Shown: positions 11,635 to 25,041, numbered from the stretch's first letter. The stretch: 64,000 nt of DNA from Excoecaria cochinchinensis (GCA_947683425.1 CANTUQ010000073.1:6854501-6918500), one strand, 5' to 3'. The notes: generated by a model from the sequence alone, not told the origin. Numbers and translations are program-made.

Positions 11635-11848
11635 TGGTTATGCCCTAGGCTAAATATTTGAATCTTAATGTAATGATTATATTTTATTTATAAAATGGTT
11701 TTTCGCATTAATATAAATGGCATGTTATATTATAGTAATGTTTGTGAATAACATTTAATATTATTCTTATTATTCCCTAGTCATTTATCACTAAAAGGCA
11801 TAAAAATAAATTAAAACTAGTATGAGTTTGATTGATAATCATGAGATG

Positions 11849-11849
<1 letters not shown>

Positions 11850-11903
<54 letters not shown>
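11850..11903. repeat. (TA)n microsatellite in copia LTR
   Basis: Uninterrupted TA dinucleotide run of about 53 bp. Confidence 0.97.
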
Positions 11904-11905
<2 letters not shown>

Positions 11906-12605
11906 TGATATAAATCAAACTTGTAGGTACTTGTTAGAGAACAAGGTACTCGATAAACCCGCAATGAGATCACTACATGGGTTAGTGTCATAAGTGATCT
12001 TATAATATATATGCTATTGAATCCTTTAACTTGAGGTTATCATGGTTTCCTATATAAGAAACATTATGTCTTGACATAATCAAACATTAGCTTTAATCAG
12101 ATAATCATAAAGGTTATGATTGGACATGATAAGAATTATGTAGAGAAAAGTGAATAATCAAGATGGAATTTGTTCTTCTCTTATAAGAGACATATCTACT
12201 GGGCCCTTCGATAAGTAAGACTATGAAATGCATGGCCGTACTCAAATGAATTGATAGTGTGATGAATGTCATTTGAATTTATCATTCTCCTTAGTGATCA
12301 GGAAATTATATGTTTGAATAATATAAGTTTAACATAGACCATGACTTACGTTTAAATAAGATATCGTATGACAAAAGGATTATAACATATTATATTGGTT
12401 AGGTTAAAATCGGACTAATGATATTCATATTATTTGGGTAGTCATAATGTCTTGCTAAAGACCAATTATGATTTGTGAGCCTATTATGGAATTGGGCCCA
12501 CTGCTAATGTAATATGAACTTATTGGGTCATATACCAATAACGCAATGAACAAACTGGATTTTAACTTCAGTATTTGGAATTTAAATGTGACAGATATTT
12601 TATTC

Positions 12606-12609
<4 letters not shown>

Positions 12610-12686
<77 letters not shown>

Positions 12687-12698
12687 TATATATATATA
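12610..12698. repeat. (TA)n microsatellite in copia LTR
   Basis: About 89 bp of TA dinucleotides with one GA interruption near the right end. Confidence 0.97.
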
Positions 12699-13073
12699 GT
12701 TTTCACATAACCAAAATTCGTTTTAGAAGTGGCTGGCTCTTAGAATTTACAGAAAAAAAAACCTAGCTGCTACCTTTCTTTGAGAAAGAAAACACAGATA
12801 AAAACAATCAAAATCTAGTAGCACCTTAAAGGGAGCTAGCACTCTGTATCTATTCGTGATCGTTCGTGCTTGTGGTTATTGGTAAAGGGCATTTGTCTTT
12901 TGGAACAACGCCTATATCTAATCAAATTAAGGTATTAATTAGTGTTTCTGCGCATCAAAAGGTTGGTGTTTGATAATCTTTCTCATTGAATCAATTGGAT
13001 CGCATTGATCTTATTTGGGTTTTGATTTTATTCAGCTGTACTTAATTTGAATTATTGCGATAAAACCCAATAG

Positions 13074-13086
13074 TGGTATCAGAGCC
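13074..13086 (+). promoter_or_regulatory. Primer-binding site of copia element 2
   Basis: TGGTATCAGAGCC, the standard plant copia PBS complementary to the 3' end of initiator tRNA-Met, directly after the LTR. Confidence 0.95.
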
Positions 13087-14397
13087 ACTTGCAGATTCAA
13101 TTGAGTCAAATATATTGTGTTTTGTATGTATGTGATATGTATGAATCTGTTGGCATGAATGTTGATTGATATGTATGTTAATGCATGGAAATTGACTTTT
13201 ATTTTTAATTGTTAAAAAGCGAACAGATTGTATATGATATGAATGAAATCAATTAAGTAATGTTATTAACGTTATGTTTTAAGGGCTACGAAGTTGATTG
13301 ATGTTTTATTTGATGTTATTAACGTTAGCAGGACTGCAGTGCTTTCTAATCGTAGCGCCTTATATATATCGATGAATTCATTATGCGCTGATTTTAATAC
13401 ATCATATTTTAATAAATGTTTTATTTGATATATTGTATGCATGAAGTCTTTGCATGGTGCATAGCATGGCCAATTGAACCTCATGTGGATGAGATTTATT
13501 TATTTTATTTATTTAATTTTATGGGTTTGTAATTTTAAATACGACCTATGTGTCATTAATTTTGTTGTAATTTTATTTTACTCAATAGTTGTAGTATAAT
13601 ATCTTTGTATTATTATTGTAATGAAGACGAAGAGCATTCATGGAGACAATAATGGAGATCAATCCACGTCTATGGTGATGAAGGTGCAAGATGGAAGCTG
13701 TTGATCAAGTCGATTATCTTAGACCTAGGATTGACCTTTGATCTTCATATTGGCTTATGAGGATCAAAATAGATTTTGGCCATGCTATGATACATTTTAT
13801 ATATTATGCATATTTTCTTAGTATATGATGCAATGAATGATTTTATATGTGTATAAGATGCCATGTATGAAATGATGAATGATATGTAAATAAATGGACA
13901 TCATAACTTAACTTAAAATCCCTCATCGTAATTTTAAGTCATATACCACCTATGATTAAAACACCTGTCAAAACTAAGATCACCAAAATATAGGTTCTGC
14001 CAAACCAAAGTGCATTAGGTTATCCTAGTAAGGCAGGATGGGTAAAGGTGCTACCCATATGTTTAAAATGGTTAGACTTAATTAGGCTATCAAAAAGGTT
14101 TTGGGCCTAAGGGCATTAGATGGGATTATAACATGACGGGACATATGATGTCAAAATCTCATAAATGATCTAAGAGTTATATGAGATGTAATTGGTAAAG
14201 GAGTTACCTACCTAAATAACCTAACTATAAGCGTTATGCCAAAACTGACTTAGAGTTATGTGAAATATGGATCTTAGCCTACTAAATTATTACAATTGTT
14301 GTAATTAATAATTGAGGGTTATTTTAATTGGAGTTTTAAGAGAAAACCTAAAATGAAATTGGTACTAATAATATTTATCTTGCATGTTTGTAAATTA
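13087..14397 (+). other. Copia element 2 leader
   Basis: About 1.3 kb between PBS and gag start. AT-rich, no coding motif that I can recognise on either strand. Confidence 0.6.
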
Positions 14398-15300
14398 ATG
14401 GCATCAAATAATACTTTCACATTGTCACTACGATCTGTCCTTGATAAGGACAAACTTAAAGAAATTGACACAAACTTCCTCGACTAGTTCAGGAACCTGA
14501 GAATTATTTTAAGCAAAAAAGGAAGTTACATGTGCTAGATGAGCCTATTCCTGATGACCCACCTATTGATGCCACAAGGGCGGTCAAAGAGAAACACAAG
14601 AAACGTGTTGATGATTCTATGGATGTTGGGTGTCTCATGTTAGCTACCATGGCCCTAGAGCTTCAGAAACATCTAAAAAATATGGAGGCTTATGAGTTGA
14701 TTGCTCATCTCAAGCAAACCTTCCAATAGCAGGCAACGCAAGAAAGGTATGAGACTACCAAAGCATTACATTCTTGCAAAATGGTTGAAGGTGCCTCAGT
14801 TAGCTCTCATATTTTGAAAATGAAGGGCTATATTGATCACTTTAAGAGGCTTAGATTTCCCCTCATTTTAGAACTAGCAACGAATTTGATCCTTAATTCA
14901 TTACCTAATAGTTATGAGCATTTTATCATGAATTATAATATGAATAATATGGAAAAATCTATTGCTGAGCTACATGTGATGATTAAAACAGTTGAGCAAA
15001 GCATCAAGAAAAAACCTGGTCATATACTAATGGTCAACAAAGGTAAAGGGATGAAAAATAAGGGTAAGGCTAAGGCTAAGGCAAGAGTTGTTGGTAAGCC
15101 TAAGCCCAAGTCCAAGCCCAAGGCTAAAGCTTCAAAGGAAGGAGTTTGCTTCCATTGTAATGAACCTGGTCATTGGAAGAGGAACTGCAAGCTCTACTTG
15201 GAAGACTTGAATAAGAAGAAGAGTGGTAAGACTACATCTTTAGGTATTTATATTATAGAAATCAATTTATCTACTTCTACTTCCTGGATATTAGATATTG
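14398..15300 (+). pseudogene. gag: Copia element 2 gag
   Basis: Starts MASNNTFTLSLRSVL. A TAG interrupts after TNFLD (near 14482), and a frameshift in an A-run near 14515 moves the frame to LDEPIPDDPP. A further stop follows LKQTFQ (14727-14729). The rest is a UBN2-type copia gag ending in a Lys/Pro-rich basic tract and an intact CCHC knuckle CFHCNEPGHWKRNC (about 15147-15190). It would bind and package genomic RNA if functional. The reading frame continues into the protease. Confidence 0.88.
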
Positions 15301-16560
15301 AATGTGGATCTCATATTTGCATAAATGTGTAGGGACTCAAAAGGAGTTGGCAATTGAAAAAGGGTGAAGTGGACCTACAAGCAGGAAATGGAGCAAAAGT
15401 TGCTGCTTTAGCTGTAGGCACTTATGAATTAACTTTGCCCAATGGGCTTTTGTTAGTTTTGAACAATTGCTATTATGGTCCTAGTTTGAGTAGAAATATC
15501 ATTTCAATTTCTAGTTTGTATGATGAAAGTTTTTCTTTTCTTATCAAGAATAAAAGATGCTCCATTTATTGTGATGATATGCTTTATGGTATTGTTGAAT
15601 TATATAATGGCCTTTATGTCCTAAATTTAAAAAGATCCAATAATCAGGATATCTATAACATAACTACAAAGAAATCCAAACGAAATGATTTAAATACAAC
15701 ATATTTATGACATTGTCACATTGGCCATATAAATGAGAAGCACGTATCCAAACTCCATCAAGATGGACTTTGGCAATCATTTGATTTTGAATCATTTTAT
15801 AATTATGAGTCTTGTTTATTATTCAAGACGACAAAGGATCCTTTTACTGGACTTAGTGAAAGGGCCACTGACTTATTAGGCCTAATACATACTGATGTAT
15901 GTGGCCCATTAAACATAAGTTCTAAGGGAGGATTTCAGTATTTCATTACATTCACAAATGATTTCAGTAGATATGGCTATGTCTATCTAATGAAACATAA
16001 ATATGAATCATTTGAAATGTTTAGAATCTTTCAAAATGAAGTATAAAATCAACTTGGTAAAACTATTAAGGCACTTCGATCTGATCGAGATTGTGAATAT
16101 TTGAGCCAAGAGTTTAACGATCATCTAAGAGATTGTGGAATTGTTTCACAATTAACTCCACCAAGAACACCACAATGGAATGGTGTATCTGAAAGGAGAA
16201 ATCGAACTTATTAGATATGGTTCGATCTATGATGAGTCAAACAGATCTTCCTTTATCCTTTTGGGGTTATGCATTAGAAACAGCCGCATTCACTTTGAAC
16301 TGAGTTCCATCTAAAGCGGTTGAAAAGACACCATATGAGATATGGACTGGAAGAACTCCTAGTTTGTCTTTTCTAAAGATTTGGGGCTGTGAAACTTATG
16401 TCAAACGATAAGTCTCTAATAAATTAGCACCAAAATCTGATAATATGTCTTCTTGCGAGATATCCTAGGGAAACTAAAGGTTATTACTTTTATAATCCCT
16501 CTGAGAACAAAGTGTTTGTTGCTCGAAATGGTGTTTTTATAGAAAAGTAATTTATTTCTA
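15275..16560 (+). pseudogene. pol: Copia element 2 protease and integrase
   Basis: The protease active site reads SWILDIECGSHIC; copia proteases have D-T/S-G here, so the Gly after Asp-x is replaced by Glu and the enzyme is probably dead. The GAG-pre-integrase block follows (YYGPSLSRNIISISSL) with HCHIGHINEKH. The integrase core has HTDVCGP, RSDRDCEYLS and TPQWNGVSERRNR, giving the D-D-E triad. Stops at about 15708, 16045 and 16212 and frameshifts afterwards break it. Confidence 0.86.
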
Positions 16561-16623
16561 AAAGAACCAGTAGGAGTAAAGTACAACTTGAAGAAATTCG
16601 AGAACCATAAGATGGCATAAAAC

Positions 16624-17390
16624 TTGATGAAAACTCAACAAGTTTCACAAATTGTTGTGGACCCTGCAACTGTTACACAAGTGCCATGCAGATCTAATAG
16701 GATACGACATGAACCCGAGAGATATGGATTTCTCATGACAGATAGTCGTGAAGCAATGCTTATGGATCAAGAAGAGCCTACTACCTATCAAGGTGCTGTG
16801 TCAGGTCTAGAATTTGAGAAATGGCAAGAAGCCATGAAATCTGAAATGTAATCCATGTATGATAATCAAGTTTGGAACTTGATTGATCTACCTAAAGGAA
16901 TTAAAACCATTGGGTGCAAATGAGTTTTCAAAAAGAAAACTGACTGCATACCTTTAAAGCAATACTAGTTGCAAAAGGCTTCAAACAAACTCATGGTATT
17001 GACTATGATGAAACTTTTTCATCAGTAGCGATGCTTAAGTCAATAAGGATTCTTATTGCCATTGCTGCGTATTATGACTACAAACTATGGCAAATGGATG
17101 TCAAAACAGCATTTTTTAACGGAAACTTAATTGAGGATGTGTATATGACACAACCTGAAGGTTTTGTCCACCCTGAGAATTCTAGTAAGGTTTGCAAGTT
17201 GCAAAGATCCATTTATGGATTAAAGCAAGCTTCTCAAAGCTGGAATCTTTGTTATGATGAAACAGCCAAAGAGTTTGGATTCATCAAGAATGAAGATGAA
17301 TCTTGTGTATACAAGAAGGTTAGTGGGAATGTAATTACGTTTCTTCTCATATATGTTGATGACATACTACTCATTGGCAATACCTAAAGA
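16624..17390 (+). pseudogene. pol: Copia element 2 RT (N-terminal half)
   Basis: Begins in the linker before RT (RSNRIRHEPERYGFL), then QVWNLIDLPKGIKTIGCK with the expected Trp replaced by TGA, then a frameshift, then MDVKTAFFNGNL, SIYGLKQASQSW and the catalytic YVDDILLIGN. Ends at a TAA right after this box; the thumb and RNase H are absent. Confidence 0.9.
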
Positions 17391-17398
17391 ATTTAGCT

Positions 17399-18224
17399 AC
17401 TGTAATGGGCGATTTTGAGGCCTTTAAAGTCAGAGATAAATTATTTTTATTTCATGACTTTTGTAGGCACATATGTCCCGGTTATAACCCAACTAGAATC
17501 ATGCAATTTGGAGTTAAAAATATTGACTTATGCCCAAAATAGTCATCAATGATCATTCTGCCCCTTTGGATAGAACTGCATTATGTAAATTAATTAACCC
17601 AAATTCAACTAATTTGACACAATCAATCCACTAAATTCAATCCAAATCAACATAACACATACACAAATATCTCAGAATATTCAATTCATCAATAAATGTT
17701 CAATAAAATAAAAATTAACAAAACAATCCCAAACCTTAATTCCTTGTATTTTTTTGGCTCACTTTGCTCTTATTTCACCTACCTTTACCTTGCCTTAAGC
17801 ACCAGTCACTTTCTCTTCCACAAACTACCATGAAACCATCAATAAAACAACCAATCAAAGTTCTCATCTTTCAAGAAATAAAGGTAGATAAGAAGAAATC
17901 AAACAACCAAGTCTTACCTTAAAAAGCTTACAAAAACTCAAGAATCAACATATATCCAATTTTGAGACAACCTTAAGCAAACTTTAATGGAGGATTTACC
18001 CAAATGAATTAAGATGAAGAAGAAGATAAAAATGCATATTTCCTTTCCCTTGAATGGCCGGCGAAGAATGGACACAAAAGGCCAAAATTCACCACTTCAC
18101 AACTTATATATGCATGTAATGCATTAGGTGGCTCACTCATCATATGACACTTGCATTCCGTTAGCATATACCTTAATACAACTTAGGCTTAGTTAATCTC
18201 AGCTTAACTTAATTAATCACTTAC
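17399..18224. repeat. LTR-like segment, left part (split by the solo LTR)
   Basis: Begins TGTAATGGGCGATTTTG right where copia element 2 ends. No coding content. It continues on the far side of the solo LTR at 23515. A block at 17461-17520 (GTAGGCACATATGTC...AACTAGAATCATGCAATTTGGA) resembles one at 23860-23910 (GTAGACATAAATGTC...CACTAGAATCATCCAGTTTGGA), so the segment contains an old internal duplication. Probably part of a gypsy LTR; family unknown. Confidence 0.45.
18220..18224. repeat. Target-site duplication CTTAC, left copy
   Basis: Matches 23510-23514 exactly; 5 bp as expected for LTR retrotransposons. Confidence 0.85.
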
Positions 18225-21200
18225 TGTAATGGCCCAAATACCGGTCTAGAAGTGTCAGTAAATAATTTCAGTGTTATCATGATAATCGCAGTGTTGAATA
18301 GTGTAAGGAGTGAGTTTGCCCATGTCAAAGTTTAGTATTAAGTGTGTTAAAATTATAGTGATTCCAGATCAGGTGACACCGAGGTGGCTATACAACGAAC
18401 CCGTCTATTCGGCGCTCGAAAAATTTTAATTTTGTAAAAATGATCTGTGGGCTGTAAGGAGTCTAGTGATGAAATCGGAATTGAAAACGGAGCTACATTG
18501 ACCTCCGAAAGTCATTCTAAAGTTGACCTCTAGTTCGATTCAATTTGAACCGGGGTTTGACCGATATTTGACTGAGGAGTTATAAATAGTAAATAAGGCC
18601 TAATGAAAGTTGAGTGTGTATAATAAGACAATAGAAGTGTTATTTGTGAATTTTGACAGCATTAAAGTTGTATTTTACGGTAGAAGAAAAATTGATCGAA
18701 TCAAACCGATTTAAGTGAACCGAGATCCAAATGGACTTCGATTGAGTTAAACATTTGTAGGGAGCCTATTTTTGATGTTTTAAGATGAATGGAATTGGTT
18801 AGAAGTGAAAATAATGAGAGAAACATATAGATGCTTTGGAAAAGTGCAATTGAACTGAAAAAATGTAATTTTGGTTTAAATCGGTTGGACCACCTTGGTT
18901 GGAACGGTTTAAGGAGAGGCCATATTTCTCTAGAAAAATTCAGCCAAAACCGACCTCCTTCTTCTTCTTTCAAAATTGTATGTTATTTTTCACACTTTCC
19001 TCCATTTTTCTTCATTCTTTCTTCAATATTTCTCCAAATATTAGCCTCTCAAACAAATATAAGTCCCTATATAACATAAACACAGCAAGTGGAGTCCATT
19101 TGGAGCATTGAAAGTGAAGAAAACTAAGTATTCAAGGTTATGCCCTAAATTTGATGTAAGAGATTTAAGTTATTTTAATTTAGTTTATTGGTCCCTATGG
19201 GGGTTTTTGAGGGTGTATAACACATTTATGATGTTAGATTTTATATTAGAAGTTTGGTTTTAAAGTTATGTGAATTTTTGAATTCGGCCACCTTAGGGAA
19301 TTAAAGGGAATGATGGAGTTTTAATGAGTTATGGCATGGGAAGCATGTTTATGATGTGGAGAACAAGAATCTAAGGTGAGTGGATACATTATCCTTCCTT
19401 TTTCATTGATTATGTGTGAATTTTAGGTTATGTCTAAGTGTGAACATGAGATTTAGGCATGCTTAATTAAATAGAACATGATAATCATGTTTAGTGTACT
19501 TAAATAAGCGTATAAATATGCTTGGAATAAATTAAAACATTATGGTATGAAAACCCACATGTATGGTAACTTAAGGAATTTATAATGTATACATGACTTA
19601 TATGGCATATAAATGATGGATATAACATGTATAACATGTTTAATGCATAATAGAGTGATCAAAAGAATTAAAAGAAATTATAATAAAATGGTAAAGTTGT
19701 GGTCGAATGGAATATTAAAGGAAATAATGTGTTATGTTGTGTAACATAGCAAGAAAATGATATTTATAGCAAACATAATATGTAAATTGAATGATTGAAT
19801 TATTAAGTGGAATTAAAGTGAAATAAATGGAAAATTTGTGTAGTGGCCGAGTGGTATATAAAGGATTTAATTGAGATATAAGATGAACTATGGCATATAA
19901 ATGATATTTTTGGTATGTTTAATATGTAAAGAGTATGAATGAGTGATTAAATGAGATTAAAGTGAATGATGTGAAAAAGTGATACTTTTGCCGAATGGTA
20001 ATTATGGTGATTTATGTGTGTATTTTGATAACTAGTGTAATGTGATGGCATAATATGATTAAGTGATGATAAATGAGTGTGTATGTAAAGTGATAAGTGA
20101 AAATGAATTGTATGACAAAATAAGTGTGATGGCATAATGTGATGTTTATATGAGTATTGATGAACTATTGCCCTTAGTAGTGGTCTGGTAGAAAAATATT
20201 GTTCAGGATATAATTGGCTAGCCATAAGGATTCTACACCATGGTACGAGTCATGGCGACTCGCTATTGATAGACCAATGACGGTCTATTTCAGTGCAGTG
20301 TTTAGTGTTTATAGTGTATCCAGTGATTACAGTGATCAGTGTAGTGCAGTGCAGTGAGAAATAGTCCTATTGGGATCATTTTATAGTGTAGTGGATCTGT
20401 GGGATCCACGTCCCGCATATCCGGTCAGTAGATTTTCTACTGGGTGTATACTAGGGGCATTCTGGTAATTATATAATAAAAGTGATTAAAATAGTGATAA
20501 AAGTGAAAATGAGTGAAAAAGGGACTAAAATGAAGTAAATAGAAAGTTTAGGGGTAAAACGGTAATTTTACAAAAAGTTGGTAAAAGTGAGCAAGTTAGG
20601 TAAAAAGTGTAAGGGTAAGGGTAAAATTGCAATTTTGGCAAAATGTGAGGTTAAAATAGTAAATTAGTGGAAAAGTGATAAAATAAGGACCTAAATGTAA
20701 TTTAGTGAAAATATAAGGTTAAAAGTGTTATTCAAGTGTAAAAAGGGTAAAATAGTAATTAAATAAGTAAATAAGGGTAAAAGTGTAACTTGAAAAATAT
20801 GTGAGGTTAAAAAGGGTAATTATTGAATAAGTGAGGGCAAAATGGTAATTAGGTGAAAAACGAGGACATAAAGGAAATTAGTGAAAAAGAAAAGATATGG
20901 GTGGTATTATGGCAAAAGTAAGGACATGAATGTAATTAATATAAAAGATGGGATATAGATGTAATTAATGAAAAAGTTAGGGACGTATGTGAAATCAAGT
21001 GAAAAGATTAAGAACTTAAGTTTAGGTAATTATAATCGGTGAAGTAATTATGGAATATGTATATATTTAATGTAATTAAAGTGATTTAATAAATAATATG
21101 ATTGAAATAAGATTAATTAATGAATTAGTGTAAAAATATGTTAATTGACAAAAAAATGGTATAATTAATTAATTGGTGAATTTAAGTGGATTATTACATT

Positions 21201-23509
21201 GAGGAAAAAATTGGATAAATTATTATATTTAATTAATTATAGTGTAGTTAGTGAAAATTTATGCATAAATGAATGAATAATTTAAAGAATAAAATGTAAA
21301 ATTGTGAGTTAATAATAATATTAAAAGTGAGACTAATTATAAATAGTGGTATAATTATAATTATAGTGAATTGGAGTGGTAATATTGAAATTAATGACTA
21401 ATGAGAGACTAAAGTGTAATGTGAGGAAAATATTATAGTAGTGACTAGATGAAAATTGTATGCTAAATAAATAATAAAGTAATGTAATATTGAAATTAAG
21501 TAATGACAAGTTCGTAATATAAGCTAATTGAAGGCTAAATTGTAAATTGTCACAAAGTAAGGGGCTAAATGGTAAATTGGAAATAATGAGACTAAGGAAG
21601 GGATTAAAATGTAAATATGCAATAAGAGAGATAATAAATGCGTGTCTGTGATTAGTGAACGAACAATTGAGAATTTTAGGATAATATTGTTTGATTAAAT
21701 ATTAAGTGAATAATGGATTAAATTGATTATGATTGAATTAATATGCTAGTGACAATGAAGGATAAATAGGTATATTAGTGGCATTATTGTAAATAAGTGA
21801 AATTTATTGGATTTAAACGTAATTGATTATAATAATGCTAGTGATAATATTTAAGTGTAAATGGAAAAGAAATAGACTACTAATTAAATGAATAAATTGG
21901 TTTTATGTATATGTAAATTAAGAGATGATATTTGGAAATAAATAAATAATAAGGTAGATAATAATGATAATATAAATCAAGTAAAATGGAGAGATAGTGT
22001 TTTAAATTGTAAGAAACATAGAGAAATTAAATTGTAACGTTAATTATTAGGAGGCTAATTGAGTATATTGGGAAATAAAAATTTTCATAGTAAAAGTGAC
22101 AAACGATAGCGCGATTAATAAATAGTGTTAAGATAAAAAAAATAGACTGGTCATTATTGTGAATAATAATATAAGTGACCACAGTCAAATAATAAATAAT
22201 ATATTAGTAATGAAATTTATAATGACGTATATGTGGACCAAATGAATAGTAAAAAGAGACAGATATAGGTCAATCGACAGTTAAGTGATAAGTGAAAATT
22301 GTTAAACAAACGAGTGTCTAAGTGAAATGAAATTAATAAGTGATATTGTAAAGTAAAATTATTGATAAGTGTAGAATCGAAATAGTAAAGGAAGAAATAA
22401 GATAGCAATTAAAGTATAGTGATAACCACACAAGAATAAATGCAATAGAAATTAATTTAAGTAAACGACTTATCGGAAGATTTAACATAGTAAATGATAT
22501 TAACGTAAGAGAGTTAGTGTAGTGTAAAAGAGTAAAAGAAATGCTAGAAACGTAAAGAAAGTAATAGTATTTGATTAGTATTACTAGTAGTGAAATAATG
22601 ATAAATTATTAAGTAAACTGATAAACAATTTACTATCCGAAATTAAATTGTAATTGAGCATTCATTAAGGAATGAATCTAATAGGTTATTTACAAAGATA
22701 AAAGTATTAAAAAGCAATACATATGAAATTGATCGTAAATGACAAACCGAACAAAATGTTAAGCGACAAGAGTCATTAATGCACATGATAAAGTTAGTGA
22801 TAACAGTAATGAAAAGAATAGAACCAATAAATAAGGTAAAGTACCGAAATTGACAAATAATAGTGAAATTGACAACATTAAAAATTAACAGTGTAAATGA
22901 TAGTGAAATCGATAAGTGTAATGGTTAACAGTGTAAGAGATAGTGAAATTGTCAATAGCATGATAGCGATTAATATATTACAGTGTAGTGCTAAAGGTAA
23001 AGACATTGATTAGTGATAATAGTGACAGTGATAAAGATAAAAATAGTGAGCGTCACAAAAGTATACTATAAACTATTTAAAAGATTTAGAGATAATTGAC
23101 CCCCTAACCTAAATACAATAAAACAATTAAGTGATCAAGTATATAGGATTAGTATGGAAAACTTAGGATAAATATCCACCACTGGGCATTTTAATGCTCA
23201 GTGCATAGTGTGTTAAATGCACGCAGGTTATAATAGTTAGACGTGGCCGAAGACGTAGAAGCAATTAAAGATTGAACAACAACAAGGACCGAAGGATTTG
23301 CAAGGCATGTTTACGAGCGTAGTTGGGGAAGCTATAGTATGGATAGGTAATTTATGTGTTAATGTATTGTCATGTTATTGTGTATGCATTGTTGTGTTTG
23401 TAAAAAAAAAAAAATCCAGAGCTGTCGAGGGCATCATCAGTGAATGGCAATGCAATGTAGTGTTGTGACATCCGGTATTCGTATTATTTACAGGTATAAG
23501 GGTGTTACA
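18225..23509 (+). mobile_element. 5.3-kb solo LTR with CTTAC target-site duplication
   Basis: Starts TGTAATGGCCC and ends GGGTGTTACA, flanked by CTTAC on both sides (18220-18224 and 23510-23514). No gag, pol, PBS or PPT lies within, and no long internal direct terminal repeat was seen, so this is one LTR left by LTR-LTR recombination and not a full element. Ends of this type and multi-kb length suit large gypsy LTRs (Tekay/Del-like), though the clade is inference. The central part (about 20460-23100) is AT-rich with very little C on the plus strand. Confidence 0.8.
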
Positions 23510-23514
23510 CTTAC
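23510..23514. repeat. Target-site duplication CTTAC, right copy
   Basis: Matches 18220-18224 exactly. Confidence 0.85.
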
Positions 23515-24189
23515 TAATCATCTTAATTACACTTAACTAACTTCTTTTATGCAATTAAGTCCCCAATTTCAAGCTTATGCATTTAACTCCTTCAAAAACA
23601 AATTCTATCCAACATTTTGTGCAATCAATTTGAACACACAAATGGCAGAATTAGCAAAACTGTTCTTATAAATTTTATTCTTCTATACCTTAAATTGCTA
23701 CGGGTAAAATTTCAGATCAATTAGAATTAAAACCTAGGAGTTATAGCCTTAGAAATACATATTGTCCCATAAACCCGGCCAAAGAAGATACCCTTCTGTT
23801 TTAGCTAGTTTTAGGCCACTTATAGCTAAAATTAGCTCATAACTATTTCTAAGATATTTGTAGACATAAATGTCATGGTTCAAATGTCACTAGAATCATC
23901 CAGTTTGGATATTTCTAGACTGGGATATAGCCTAAAATCCGAACTAAGATCAAGAGTAAAATTGAGCAAAATTTTCCCTTACAACTTCAATATAATCAAG
24001 TTCATGTTGCCATTCAATTCCACAATAAGCACAACCACAAATCAACTCAATTTCCATTTCATAGATTGGTGCACCATACTATTTCTTTTATACATATTTA
24101 TCATGCTTTAAAATAAACAATTACACTTTCGTCACTTAATCATCCACTTTCGATTTTCATTTCACCCTAAGTATGCCTTATTACTGCTA
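23515..24189. repeat. LTR-like segment, right part
   Basis: Continuation of 17399-18224 after removal of the solo LTR. AT-rich, non-coding. Runs up to the gypsy integrase fragment that starts near 24190; the exact join is not clear. Confidence 0.4.
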
Positions 24190-24855
24190 AGGTGCATTTT
24201 GGATCTTTGCACCAGGAGCTGCAACTGTCTCAGTTTTACACCTTTGACATACGTCACATTTAGATACCCATTCTACCACTTGCTTCTACATTGCAGGCCA
24301 GTAAAAAGTCTGTTGTAACCTATGGAGTGCGCCCTTTATTCGAGAATGACCTCCAATTGGTGAGTCATGGCAGACAGTCAAGAGCTGCTGTCTAAGAGTG
24401 GTGTAGAAACCAACATAAAGCTTACCCTTGTACCTTAACAGGCCCCAATAGAGTGTGTGGTTTGGTATGCTAGAGGGAGAAATGGCCAATTGTTGAATTA
24501 AATTTTGCACCTTATCATCATCAGTATAGGACAGTAGGACCTCCTCAATTCAAGTAGGGGTGAGAACTGATATGGCTAGGAGATGTGATTGTATCCCTTC
24601 AAATTGCCTAGAGAGGGCATCAATAACCATGTTATCAATTCCCTTCTTGTACAGTATAGTGTAGACAAGTCCTAATAGCTTTGTAATTTCCTTCATTTGA
24701 ATATAATTATGCAACTGTTGCTCCAAGAGATGCTTGATGGTCTCATGGTCATGTATACGCCAAAGGGTTACATCAGGCTCATAAGTGGGAATGCCTCTTG
24801 TTTCACCAAAAGGAATTCTTAGTAATGGTGGGTGCTCATCACACTTATAAGCCAC
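24190..24855 (-). pseudogene. pol: Gypsy RNase H C-terminus and integrase zinc finger
   Basis: First part: HETIKHLLEQQLHNYIQM and YKKGIDNMVIDALSRQ, the end of a gypsy RNase H. After a TGA near 24551, the H2C2 integrase finger follows: VCHDSPIGGHSRIKGALHRL and FYWPAM, then a CxxC pair near 24290-24250. The catalytic core is not present. Confidence 0.88.
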
Positions 24856-25041
24856 TAACTACCTATATAGCTAGCCGATGTGGGATCATAACATGATCGC
24901 CTCCCCCCTCAACAGCAGACATCACCCAATGGTGGCTCCTCCCTTTCCTTTGGTTCCTCTCATGGGCCGCCTTCTCTCAATGGCGGCTTCTCCCTTTCCT
25001 TAGGTTCCTCTCCTGGGCTGCCTACCGCAGAGTCGGTCTGC

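Larger units (their letters stand above)
11635..13069 (+). repeat. 5' LTR of copia element 2
   Basis: Starts TGGTTATGCCC immediately after copia fragment 1 coding sequence and ends AAAACCCA, four bases before the PBS. About 1.43 kb. Holds two AT dinucleotide arrays (11850-11903 and 12610-12698). Left flank ATTAG would be the TSD; the other copy is not visible. Confidence 0.82.
11635..17398 (+). mobile_element. Ty1/copia element 2 (5' LTR to RT, 3' end lost)
   Basis: Plus-strand element with 5' LTR 11635-13069 (TGG...CCA), PBS at 13074, a leader of about 1.3 kb, then gag, protease, integrase and RT in copia order, ending shortly after the YVDD box. RNase H and the 3' LTR are missing; at 17399 the sequence changes to an unrelated TGTAATGG segment. 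Many stops and frameshifts indicate an old copy, though younger than copia fragment 1, which it splits. Confidence 0.9.

Noticed and set aside
12455..12706. ORF with Ile-Tyr repeats
   Set aside because: Reading of a (TA)n microsatellite; same for 59661-60062, where only the part after 59778 is a real exon.
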